From: Durusdinium trenchii
Taxonomy: Eukaryota; Sar; Dinophyceae; Suessiales; Symbiodiniaceae
Length of the DNA stretch: 64,000 nucleotides
NCBI GenBank assembly: GCA_963970005.1
Contig: CAXAMN010004002.1
Span: forward strand, 332,182 to 396,181
Reading direction: 5' to 3'
The notes beneath the pieces are model-generated. The model made no database searches. It was not told the origin of the DNA and saw only the letters and a program-made list of their open reading frames with translations. Each line of letters begins with the position of its first letter. Positions within the stretch are counted from its first letter, which is position 1. This document shows, one piece after another, positions 50,585 to 59,181 of this stretch. The position numbers were made by a program, and so were the translations under genes.

Positions 50585-51469
50585 ATGGACGTTGGGCCGG
50601 GGGGATTGGACCTCACTCCCTTTGCTCGCCAGATCTATAAACACCCTGACGTGGAGGTACACTTTGTCCAGATCAACGTAAAGCTAGCCCAAGGGCAGCT
50701 CCCGCTACGACTGGCTGCTGCTGGTTTCCCAAGGACTCCAATCGAGGATGGTACATGCCCTCGAATATTGGAAATGCAAGTAGTTGCTGTTCCACCTGAG
50801 ATGCGCAGATCCACCTTTGTACTTCCTAGTGGGCAGGTCCTTTTTCCTTTTGAAGATTCACCACACATCACAAATGATGGTGTTCTCCTGCATGGTAGGA
50901 GTGCCCTCCAAAGGGCAATTGTTTATCGCACCCTCCAACAATCAGAATGTCTATCTCCCAATGGATGGGTGGTAGCGCGAGGACAGGCCAGACCTCCAGA
51001 ACCGGGGGAGGTGGTAGCCTCTTTCCCTTTCTCACAGCTCTATGCCTTGCCAGCTGTACCTGACGCCCCACCTCGTCCGACACCACCAGTCCCGCCCTGG
51101 CTGTTGCCACAAAGTCGCCCCACCCTCGTCCAAGAGCAGACAGCTAGAACATATGGAGGTGCAAATTTGCCACAAGCCGACACAGTGCGCCCCCCTGCCC
51201 AGCTAGGTGTTTATGCATTGCAGGCTCTTACGGAACAGGATGAGATTGCTGGTCAAGATGTGCCGTACGCACGACTTAGTAGAGAACTCATTACTCGTGC
51301 CCGTACAGTGCGAGTGCTAGCGTGCGACATCCAACGCACCCTTCAAAACATACATGCACATCGACAGCATTGCAATGTACAACCAGGGGCCAATGCGTGC
51401 TGGGCACTAGCTAGCGAAATGGACATGATACTTACCGCCCTGAGAGAAACGCAGAGCGCTACCATATGA
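50585..51469 (+). CDS. ORF6: unknown protein, 294 codons
   Basis: The ATG at 50,585 starts MDVGPGGLDLTPFARQI. There is no domain that I recognise. The first 150 residues look globular (VEVHFVQINVKLAQG, VVAVPPEMRRSTFVLPSGQV). A Pro-rich linker (PPRPTPPVPPWLLPQ) follows, and the last 80 residues are helical with a few Cys. Position inside the element, intact frame and hairpin upstream argue that it is a real gene of the element. Confidence 0.6.
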   Translation: MDVGPGGLDLTPFARQIYKHPDVEVHFVQINVKLAQGQLPLRLAAAGFPRTPIEDGTCPRILEMQVVAVPPEMRRSTFVLPSGQVLFPFEDSPHITNDGVLLHGRSALQRAIVYRTLQQSECLSPNGWVVARGQARPPEPGEVVASFPFSQLYALPAVPDAPPRPTPPVPPWLLPQSRPTLVQEQTARTYGGANLPQADTVRPPAQLGVYALQALTEQDEIAGQDVPYARLSRELITRARTVRVLACDIQRTLQNIHAHRQHCNVQPGANACWALASEMDMILTALRETQSATI

Positions 51470-51723
51470 AGGGCTTCCAAAGGTAACCAGACCGACCTAG
51501 GCAACTAAGTTGTGGCTGACCAATTAGCGAGCATACTAACTCGCACCACGGGCCCCTCTACCTAAGTAGCAAGCTACGGACCAAAGTTCTCTTTCCGGTA
51601 GCTGTGTTTCTCAAGCTCATCGCGTGAGACTAAGAGAGCCTGCTGCTGTTCAGGCTCGAGGTAGAGCAGTGTCCGCGCGCCTCTGCCCAGCCTGGTCAAG
51701 ACAAACAGTAGCAGTTGTTGCCC

Positions 51724-52359
51724 ATGGCCCTCCCTTTCATTGTTGGCCCTCATCAATGCTCCCTCACTCAGGGCCCAGATGGGCGCCCTCAAGTTGAGGT
51801 TGTCTTGCGCATAAGGCTGCCACTGGCGGAGTTTTTTGATGCTCTCCTCCTTACACTTGCAGAACAGCACCCCCTATTTCCACAGGGAGGGCATGAGCCC
51901 GATCCGGCTACTATAGCCCCAGTCAAAGCAGGTCTGCAGGCAAAGGAGCGCAGAAACCCCCCTGTAAAGGAGGAGGCCTCGCCCAAGCGAAAAACAGCTG
52001 GTCGGATACAACCCAAGAAGCCTGCTCATCCTCCCATTCAGGTTACACCCGCTGATCCCACCCACGAGAAGCTGCTGGCGGTACTCTCGCAAGCCGCGCA
52101 ACTCCCTGACACAGAGGAGCAAGAGGGCGTTACTGCTACTGCAGATCCCCCACCGGCTCACCCTGTGGGGACGGTGCGGCCGCCAACCTTGGCGCCGGCC
52201 AATGAATGGCCTCCCCGACAGGCCACAAGCAGCAGGCTCCCGGCACAGCAGTGCATTACACAAGGAAATGTTCACTATCGTGTTGCGGAAGACGGCACAC
52301 AAGAGCATCTACCACCGCCGCGTGCGTTTGCGCACCCAAAGAAGTGCCCTGTCCAGTGA
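51724..52359 (+). CDS. ORF7: unknown protein, about 211 codons
   Basis: ATG 51,724 is the first ATG of the frame (open back to 51,715). Residues 1-60 look folded (QVEVVLRIRLPLAEFFDALL); the rest is Pro/Lys/Ala-rich with a basic patch (KRKTAGRIQPKKPAHPP) and is probably disordered. This could be a nucleic-acid-binding accessory protein, but there is no direct evidence. The 254-base gap to ORF6 holds nothing recognisable. Confidence 0.55.
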   Translation: MALPFIVGPHQCSLTQGPDGRPQVEVVLRIRLPLAEFFDALLLTLAEQHPLFPQGGHEPDPATIAPVKAGLQAKERRNPPVKEEASPKRKTAGRIQPKKPAHPPIQVTPADPTHEKLLAVLSQAAQLPDTEEQEGVTATADPPPAHPVGTVRPPTLAPANEWPPRQATSSRLPAQQCITQGNVHYRVAEDGTQEHLPPPRAFAHPKKCPVQ

Positions 52360-52570
52360 ACCAGCGAAGAGACTTTTTGCTCCCCTTCCCCATTCTTCCA
52401 TGGGCCCCCATAACTGCCTCCACTTGTCCCTGCAGACTTTTGGCTCAGAGTGAGAGAACTAGCTTGACAAGATAGCTTGACAGCTCTTCTCTTGTATCAC
52501 ACCAGCCGACTCGACTCTCGACCTAGCCTGCACGCATTGGTGTAAAGACAAACTGCAAGTTGTACTAGCC

Positions 52571-53203
52571 ATGCAGGCGCATCCAGAACCGTTGTTTCTG
52601 GCAGACGATGGTACATATGTCGATGTCACTGATTTTGTTCGTTTTGAACTCGACCATCAGGACATTCGATATGGGGTCTTAGACCTCATTGTAACTTTCG
52701 TCTATCGGGGGAGGAGAGAGCGGTGCTACTTACTTCATTTCTTCCCGGTTGATGCAGTCAAAGAAAATGTACACACTCCTTTCCCCGAATGGACGGAAGG
52801 GTTTGAATTTCCGCCAGCACTGCTCAAACTTCGGGCCGTTATTGATGATGCTATTATCCCGCTCTATCATCAGGGCTGTATTGCAATCAACACCAGGGGG
52901 GCCACGATTTATGGAACAAAGCGAACTAGGCTTCGCAGGATGATTTTGCACATACAGCATCACGAAAGCCACCTCCTCACTGTGCTGGCAGAAGCGGTGA
53001 GCGCTAGGCCCATTGCAGAGAACGTAGACCCCTTTGACGTCTTCCTGCAGACACGCCCCTTTTCAGCCTCCCTTCCTCGGAGAGTAGGCTTTTGGTCCAC
53101 TACCGACAGACAACAACAGCATGTCCTTCGAGTAGACACACAACCAACTGCGCAACCGCCCCCACAGCGTCACACAGACCGTGCGCACCATACAGGAAAT
53201 TGA
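52571..53203 (+). CDS. ORF8: unknown protein, 210 codons
   Basis: The ATG at 52,571 starts MQAHPEPLFLADDGTYVDVT. The protein looks globular for 150 residues (LDLIVTFVYRGRRERCYLLH, then AIIPLYHQGCIAINTRGATI) and ends in a Gln/Pro/His-rich tail. It has no family assignment. A hairpin with the shortened loop CTTAG lies within it (52,671-52,689). Confidence 0.6.
   Translation: MQAHPEPLFLADDGTYVDVTDFVRFELDHQDIRYGVLDLIVTFVYRGRRERCYLLHFFPVDAVKENVHTPFPEWTEGFEFPPALLKLRAVIDDAIIPLYHQGCIAINTRGATIYGTKRTRLRRMILHIQHHESHLLTVLAEAVSARPIAENVDPFDVFLQTRPFSASLPRRVGFWSTTDRQQQHVLRVDTQPTAQPPPQRHTDRAHHTGN
52671..52689 (+). repeat. Hairpin with CTTAG loop inside ORF8
   Basis: ATGGGGT, loop CTTAG, ACCTCAT: seven pairs, one G-U. 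The loop lacks one C of the family consensus. Confidence 0.6.
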
Positions 53204-53512
53204 ACAAACAGTGGACTCCTTGCCTCACGATGTGCAGGGCGCGCTACTCACTCCCCTGACTGACCTACATACCCAGCTGTGTGGCCTGGTTTACGTGGCA
53301 TGGTTAATTTCTCTATTACACCCACATGCGGATGACCACGATCAATAGTGACAGGGCCCCTAATATGCCCCTGAAACAATCGTGAGTCTTCTTTCCTTTG
53401 CTGGATAGGTTGAACAGGTGTCCCTGGCACTATGCTACATACATTTGGTTCTTCACGAAAGCACTTTGCTGCAACTTTTGGCTCACAGCAGGTCGTAGTG
53501 CCCTGCATGCAG

Positions 53513-53542
53513 GAGTGAGGTCAGCCTTAGCTGACGTCATTC
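53513..53542 (+). repeat. CCTTAG hairpin before ORF9 (first)
   Basis: GTCAG, loop CCTTAG, CTGAC, then a G-G mismatch and six more pairs (GAGTGA with TCATTC). Confidence 0.85.
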
Positions 53543-53576
53543 GTGTTGCCTTTCGAGTGCTTTCGCCGCCAGGGCA

Positions 53577-53598
53577 CCTGCCAACCTTAGTTGGCGGG
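53577..53598 (+). repeat. CCTTAG hairpin before ORF9 (second)
   Basis: CCTGCCAA, loop CCTTAG, TTGGCGGG: eight pairs with one U-G. Confidence 0.85.
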
Positions 53599-53632
53599 GG
53601 CTATACCTGCATTGTCAAACAGAGAAACTCTA

Positions 53633-56600
53633 ATGTCACATGACCCGTGGATGGAAGACAGCAATTCACTGGACCTAACGGATAACACAGAGAATAGAGT
53701 CCATGCTCCCTTTGTCTTCACACGTGACCATGCAGACTGGTTAACCACTGATGGACAAGCCTGTTTTGCCAGGGGCACGGGGGATAGTGTGGTGTTGTCC
53801 CAGAATGAAGCTTACGCAGCACTGACTATGAAAGACACTCTTAGCAGTCCTTTCGGTCTTGACTCTGCTCGGCCTACAGTTGGCCTGACTGACGTTCGCG
53901 CGCAGCCATCCAAAAAGGACGAGGGGTATGCTGCTCTCGAAACAGAGGGAGAGTTGCCTGATACTACTGCCATTATTCAGACACTCATCTCACACAGAGA
54001 CCTGATCATGAACAATCACATGATTTATCTAATTGTGGACAATCGAACACCTGCTGCTGTCCCATATTGGCCGGCTTTCGCTGCCTGGTGGGCCTCACGC
54101 AGATGCCTCGTGGGTCCCCAAGAAGAGACAACTGACATACTGTGGATCTGTGCTGATGCTACTACTGGCCTTCATAACGTTCCATACTACTGGGCAGGGG
54201 TCTTTGTCCTAGAGGCAGCGCGTTTCCTGTATCCTGCACAGCATTTTGCACTCATTGACAATGACTGTGTGCCAATCACGCTATTTGAGGTGCAAGACCT
54301 ACTGCAGCTGGCACATCAGCAGCACCGATGGGTTGATCTCATAGGGTATGCACGCTCCGAGTCTAGCCCTCGTGCTGGGATAGGCATGCTACTTTTTACA
54401 GAAGCGCACTTGGAATATAATGCAGGTTTGGTCATATCGATCGGCAATCGCAACAAGCACAGTCCACTGGAACATGACACGTCTGCCCGGACCCTGGCAA
54501 AGAGCCTCCAGGCGGATCGACTTGCTCTCGTTTCAAGAGCCAGACCACCTGTCAATCCGAGCGACACTGCCGTGAGCGGCACCGTGTTTACCCCCTTTGT
54601 TGGGATAGCGATGCAGTCCGCCCTGGACCTCTGTATGGTCTGGTCCTTATACGGCCTTTACATGTGTAAGCACTTTTGGCCCATGCCTATCCCCAACCCG
54701 GAGGAGTCTCGTCCTGGAAGTCCAATCAAGTGGCCACGGCAATCCCATCCCAGGGCGCTCACCCCAGAAGGAAGAGAGAGAACCCCCTGGGTCACCAGCT
54801 GGGCACGCGCCACTTTTGAACAGGGAATCCTGTCAGTGCTCCCCATGTTAACAGGGCCATGCACAGTCGCATCGCTACCAGGTGAACACCTCTTCCAAGC
54901 CAGTGCATTGCCGCGCAACCGAATGCGACCTGCCATATTTCATGCATTTGGCAAGGCCAAAGTTGGAGCACAGGATGCTCTACGCGAATTGGAGCAGCAG
55001 GGTTGGGAAACGCTGCCAATGGCAATACTCGGCATGCCCAACCTGCCCCCTGCATGGGCTGTTGAGACTTGGAAACCTGTAGGTGGGTGTAAATTTACAG
55101 GCTACTTCTCTGGGGTTACTGGAAACAGTGCATTGCGCTTCTGCCTGCTAGTAAGGTGGCGCGCGATTCGTCAGCAAGCGACTAAACTCTTTCCGGAGCA
55201 ACTGCAGGAGGACAGCCTTAGCTGTCTTCCGGCAGAGGATGGCGATGCAGATGTGGAGTCAGCCTCCACACCCTCGTCTGACACTTCTGCCAAAAGAGCA
55301 GACCGACTCACTAGGGCAATTGAAAGTGACTCGATGCAGGGTAGTCAGGCACCTGACCCTCGTCCATACACTCCCTGTCCGCGACGGTTGTCTCCTTCCC
55401 TCTTTGTGTCCTGGAGTCAAGTCGCTAAGCTCAGAGGAGTAGTTGCAGTCCACAAGGACATCGAAGCAAGTCCGTATGAGCAATTGCGAGATGCATTGGC
55501 TCAACCCAAGTGTCTTGTCCCTGGAGAAAAAGAGCAATTTCTTCAAGCCAATCGTGACTTGCTGAGTCAACTTCAAGGCTCAGTCATGCCCCTTGAAGAT
55601 ATCGCACCACAAGTTTTCGAAGCCATCTATCAACGTCAGCAGGACGAAATCGTTTGGGTCACTGTCCTATGGATGGTCGCCCAACTTAACGAGTATTGGA
55701 TGGGACACAACTTCCCACCATTACCGTCGGTATTTCAAATCAACTGTGGTGGTCTAGGGGGAGGAGCCCTTGAAGGTGAGGTCCCCCCGCACTTCCATTG
55801 CATGTGTCCACCCGTAGGAGAAAGTCAAGTTTATGGGCCGTCACTGTCCCCGGCAGATGTCCTCAACGATCAGGAATGGGGAGTTGCCTATGGCTGGTCT
55901 ACCGGGGTGCATGAAGTCGTCACCCTCTTTACACTCACACAGAACCCATGCCAGAAATGGGAAGACCTAGGTTATGGCAAGGCAGCCCTACTGTATCAAC
56001 GTACGCAACAGGTGTTGAAAGCAGCGAGGCTTCTCCCTGCTCACCGACGGCTGCCGCACCAGGCCTTCCTTAGTGGCCTGTGGTGGAAGCTGCTCTCGCT
56101 ACAGCCGCAACGACTCCTTGCCTACCTGCCAGCGCTTGGGTGCCTGCGGCCGGTTGAACAAGACGACCCCACCCACTTCACAGTGAACGGTTTTAGCGCA
56201 GGAAGCTACACCGGGGCAGTGATTGCCTTAGCAATTCGTTGCCTCTGGCCAGCCAGTCAGATCACAGCGCGTCTAGGTGCCATCGCAATGCCTAAAAGTG
56301 TTTTCGCAGCGCTGGTTGCCACTGCAGAGCCGGACAGACGCAACTACTATCTTGTCCATGCTGCCGAAGATTGTCTGTGCGACTGGAAGCCGACAGAGGA
56401 GGAGCTTGGTAAGTTGCAACGATCCCTGCACATCACGTATGTAACAGAATCTGCAAGGTGGATGGGCAAGCATAAACATAGCTACTGGCACTGGCTTCAG
56501 TGTCAGCTCCCTGCAGGCCAGGTCAGCCTTACCACGCTAAAACTCACACACCCAGAGGTAGTTCCTCGCCGGGACCGAATAGCTGCCCCCATGCGCTTGG

Positions 56601-59089
56601 CCTCCTGGATTCGCTTTGAAACTGTAATGACCAGCGATGATTGGGAAGGTGCCATTAGCTTGTTGGTGTCCAACCTCCACCGATCCGACCCAGAATTGCT
56701 AGAGCTGCTACAGAGTTGTGTAGCGGGGCAGCAGATTGACTCCATGGAAGAGGCGCATGCGCTCCTGCTAAAAAACTTTCGGGTTGGCAGAGGTAATCAA
56801 AGTGCGTGTGCTCAATGGCTGACAGAAATGGCCCGAGACCTTCTAGCACCAATCCCGTTCCGAGAGGTGTTTGTCATCCTAGCCCTGTTCCTCCCGCAAC
56901 TCACATTTGTTGATGAGGCTGCTACAAAGAAAGAGCCATGGAGCAGTCCCACTGTCCGCAAGTTTGGCTTAGTTGTGGATGTCACTCCAACAGCTACGGG
57001 GTTACAAGGTATGCATGAATATCGTATAGCCTTTCCGGCGTGGTCACAGTCGGCCATCTTCTGCCCCGCACACTTCCAGAGCTGTAATTATGAGCAACTT
57101 GCTAGCAGCCCCTCAAGCACAGTTCATATGGGTTCACAGGCGGGGAAAGCTTATCGACTCGTTCTGGAGGAGCACGGCAAGTGCTATTCAGTCTTAGCAC
57201 CCTTGCTTGCCTTTGCGACTCCTTCTCGGAAGCGCAAAGGAGATGAGGCGCCCAGTGAAAAGTTACGCCGCCTGAGCAGCCCTAGGCACTGGGACGTCGC
57301 CTTAGTGCCGTTCCCGGAAGAGTTTGTGCCGCTGCCCACGTCAACTGAGACTGGCCTGGCGTGCCCTGCTCCATGGGCTTTCCCGCCCAGCCTCTGCGCG
57401 TTGGAATCTAGAGCAACGCGGATCCGAATTTTGGCCATCGCGGAAGCAGGTGACACAGTCACTGCAGATCACCTCTTGCAAATGGCCAGCTTAGCGGCAG
57501 AGCATAAGCCCACTGTGCTGGGAATTCCCGGCCAAGTGCCCATTCCGTATCAGCTAGAATGCACAGTAGTCCTACTGCAAAGTCTGCATGCTCTCTTCCA
57601 GCTGCTGACCTCGGGCAACACAATGCAACACTGTCCCCAAGCTGCCAGCTTCGCTGTGGCACTAGGCACCGCCGCCCGACATGACAACGGGCACATAGTG
57701 TCGATGGCTGCCAGCCTCGCGCTGGCTCTCCGATCTGGCAGATCTACCCTTGCAGTAGCGGGAGTCTTTGGTGCAGGCAAGACCCGTTCCCTGACCTTTC
57801 TACTCGCCTGGCTGGCTCTAACCACGCACCTTAAGATCGCTGTAGTACACAAAGAGAATCCGGCAGGCCGGGCAATCACCAAGTTACTCACAGCCTTTGA
57901 CCTTGGACCAGATCACCAGAGATACTTTGTGCGGCCAGTCAGCAGAGAAGAGGCAGAAACCAACATAGCCTGCACTGACTATGACTTGAGGGCAAGCGAC
58001 GCGGCATCATACATCCCTGGCTGCCATGTAGTAATTGTCACAACTGGACTCGTCTGGGATCAGAAAGGGCAGACTCATTCAACGCTCAACACCCATATGG
58101 AAAATGTAGACCTACTTATCAGTGAAGAGGCACAGCAGGATATGGACCTCAAATCTGCATTTGCGCCAACAGTCCCCCGACAGCCCTTCTTTCGTCTGCT
58201 GCTGGGTGATCCCAAGCAGAGCCCAGGTGGAGTGGCCGATGGACAGAGAGCTCATCGCACACTCCTCCTCAAAGCACCCCTGGGGCTACGAGCCCCCACT
58301 ACCTGGTACATGCCGCATGAAATACCAGGGGTCTGCCACACGCTCCTCCGGCACGGTCGAGGCTTTGGCCTTGACGACCTAGAAGAAACGGCTAGAGTAG
58401 TGGGTCACAGGCCACTGGGGAGCAGCTGGTTTCGCCCGGAGAAGGTCAAAGCCACATCTCCTTTTGCCTGTCAGCTACAGTCCACCTACAAGGATCTCTC
58501 CAGAGTGGACCTCGACCTCCCAGAAGGACTGTTGGTCGGTCTAGGATATGCAGCCACCAGCCCAGACAGCCCGCTCGACTTCCGCCAGGCGCAAACTGCG
58601 GCTGAGAGATCGGGAGTCGCAAACACACACTGCTGGAGTTTAATGTTGCCGACGAGTGCAAGGGTTGCCCAGGAAGTGTATGAGCCGTTGATAGGTATTC
58701 AGTATCCCATGTTGTGCAGCCGAATGGGAGACACCTGGCAAATAGGTACCACCTCCATCCGAGAGGATCACAAGATCGCCTCAGGCTTACGATTCATCCA
58801 CTGGTGCCATGCATCGCCCAATGTGCAAGCAAAACAAAATCCCAAAAATGACCCCACAGTCCGGGTGTATCAGCATATCGAAGACCAACTTACCAAAGCA
58901 GGCTCTGACGCTGATGACATCTTGGCCCTCACAACCACCCGAGAAGGGGCTACGAATCTACGCAATTATTTCTCCATTGCCGGTAAGAAAGCGAACGCAG
59001 AGACTGCAGTCAAGGTTGCAGGCGCCACGGCCAAGCATTGCATCGTCATTCATGGGGAGTCAACCTTTCTCAGTGAGGACGCAACCTAG
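53633..59089 (+). CDS. ORF9: glycosyltransferase-like, hydrolase-like and SF1 helicase domains
   Basis: ATG 53,633 (MSHDPWMEDSNSLDLTD) is preferred; the frame is open back to a TTG at 53,591, which lies inside a hairpin. Residues about 130-290 resemble a nucleotide-sugar transferase with a DxD-type motif (HFALIDNDCVPITLFEV, about 206). Residues about 650-960 contain GFSAGSYTG (about 852), a nucleophile-elbow pattern of alpha/beta hydrolases, with later Asp (AAEDCLCDW) and His (GKHKHSYWHW) candidates. From about 1,107 it equals the helicase of copy A: GAGKT about 1,380, EEAQQ about 1,497, GDPKQ about 1,523. A 4-bp deletion near 59,075 (compared with copy A) ends the frame at 59,089, before the YSRAT motif, which is still encoded in another frame at about 59,120-59,150. 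The first two domain calls are tentative. Confidence 0.7.
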   Translation: MSHDPWMEDSNSLDLTDNTENRVHAPFVFTRDHADWLTTDGQACFARGTGDSVVLSQNEAYAALTMKDTLSSPFGLDSARPTVGLTDVRAQPSKKDEGYAALETEGELPDTTAIIQTLISHRDLIMNNHMIYLIVDNRTPAAVPYWPAFAAWWASRRCLVGPQEETTDILWICADATTGLHNVPYYWAGVFVLEAARFLYPAQHFALIDNDCVPITLFEVQDLLQLAHQQHRWVDLIGYARSESSPRAGIGMLLFTEAHLEYNAGLVISIGNRNKHSPLEHDTSARTLAKSLQADRLALVSRARPPVNPSDTAVSGTVFTPFVGIAMQSALDLCMVWSLYGLYMCKHFWPMPIPNPEESRPGSPIKWPRQSHPRALTPEGRERTPWVTSWARATFEQGILSVLPMLTGPCTVASLPGEHLFQASALPRNRMRPAIFHAFGKAKVGAQDALRELEQQGWETLPMAILGMPNLPPAWAVETWKPVGGCKFTGYFSGVTGNSALRFCLLVRWRAIRQQATKLFPEQLQEDSLSCLPAEDGDADVESASTPSSDTSAKRADRLTRAIESDSMQGSQAPDPRPYTPCPRRLSPSLFVSWSQVAKLRGVVAVHKDIEASPYEQLRDALAQPKCLVPGEKEQFLQANRDLLSQLQGSVMPLEDIAPQVFEAIYQRQQDEIVWVTVLWMVAQLNEYWMGHNFPPLPSVFQINCGGLGGGALEGEVPPHFHCMCPPVGESQVYGPSLSPADVLNDQEWGVAYGWSTGVHEVVTLFTLTQNPCQKWEDLGYGKAALLYQRTQQVLKAARLLPAHRRLPHQAFLSGLWWKLLSLQPQRLLAYLPALGCLRPVEQDDPTHFTVNGFSAGSYTGAVIALAIRCLWPASQITARLGAIAMPKSVFAALVATAEPDRRNYYLVHAAEDCLCDWKPTEEELGKLQRSLHITYVTESARWMGKHKHSYWHWLQCQLPAGQVSLTTLKLTHPEVVPRRDRIAAPMRLASWIRFETVMTSDDWEGAISLLVSNLHRSDPELLELLQSCVAGQQIDSMEEAHALLLKNFRVGRGNQSACAQWLTEMARDLLAPIPFREVFVILALFLPQLTFVDEAATKKEPWSSPTVRKFGLVVDVTPTATGLQGMHEYRIAFPAWSQSAIFCPAHFQSCNYEQLASSPSSTVHMGSQAGKAYRLVLEEHGKCYSVLAPLLAFATPSRKRKGDEAPSEKLRRLSSPRHWDVALVPFPEEFVPLPTSTETGLACPAPWAFPPSLCALESRATRIRILAIAEAGDTVTADHLLQMASLAAEHKPTVLGIPGQVPIPYQLECTVVLLQSLHALFQLLTSGNTMQHCPQAASFAVALGTAARHDNGHIVSMAASLALALRSGRSTLAVAGVFGAGKTRSLTFLLAWLALTTHLKIAVVHKENPAGRAITKLLTAFDLGPDHQRYFVRPVSREEAETNIACTDYDLRASDAASYIPGCHVVIVTTGLVWDQKGQTHSTLNTHMENVDLLISEEAQQDMDLKSAFAPTVPRQPFFRLLLGDPKQSPGGVADGQRAHRTLLLKAPLGLRAPTTWYMPHEIPGVCHTLLRHGRGFGLDDLEETARVVGHRPLGSSWFRPEKVKATSPFACQLQSTYKDLSRVDLDLPEGLLVGLGYAATSPDSPLDFRQAQTAAERSGVANTHCWSLMLPTSARVAQEVYEPLIGIQYPMLCSRMGDTWQIGTTSIREDHKIASGLRFIHWCHASPNVQAKQNPKNDPTVRVYQHIEDQLTKAGSDADDILALTTTREGATNLRNYFSIAGKKANAETAVKVAGATAKHCIVIHGESTFLSEDAT
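55203..55234 (+). repeat. CCTTAG hairpin inside ORF9
   Basis: GGAGGACAG, loop CCTTAG, CTGTCTTCC: nine pairs with one G-U, then a mismatch and three more pairs. Confidence 0.9.
56221..56236 (+). repeat. Short CCTTAG hairpin inside ORF9
   Basis: GATTG, loop CCTTAG, CAATT: four Watson-Crick pairs plus one G-U. The core equals that of 60,085-60,100. Confidence 0.65.
57291..57314 (+). repeat. CCTTAG hairpin inside the helicase
   Basis: GGGACGTCG, loop CCTTAG, TGCCGTTCC: nine positions, one mismatch, two G-U. Conserved in copy A with loop CCTTGG. Confidence 0.7.
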
Positions 59090-59181
59090 ACTATGACCAG
59101 GAGTGCTTCACACGAGCGAATGTAGCATACAGCCGAGCCACTGACCTTACCATCCTGGCATGTCCATTAAATACGCAAGGG

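Larger units (their letters stand above)
53204..53632 (+). other. Spacer between ORF8 and the large ORF9
   Basis: No convincing coding sequence. It carries two CCTTAG hairpins (53,513-53,542 and 53,577-53,598), the second only 34 bases before ATG 53,633. Confidence 0.5.
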
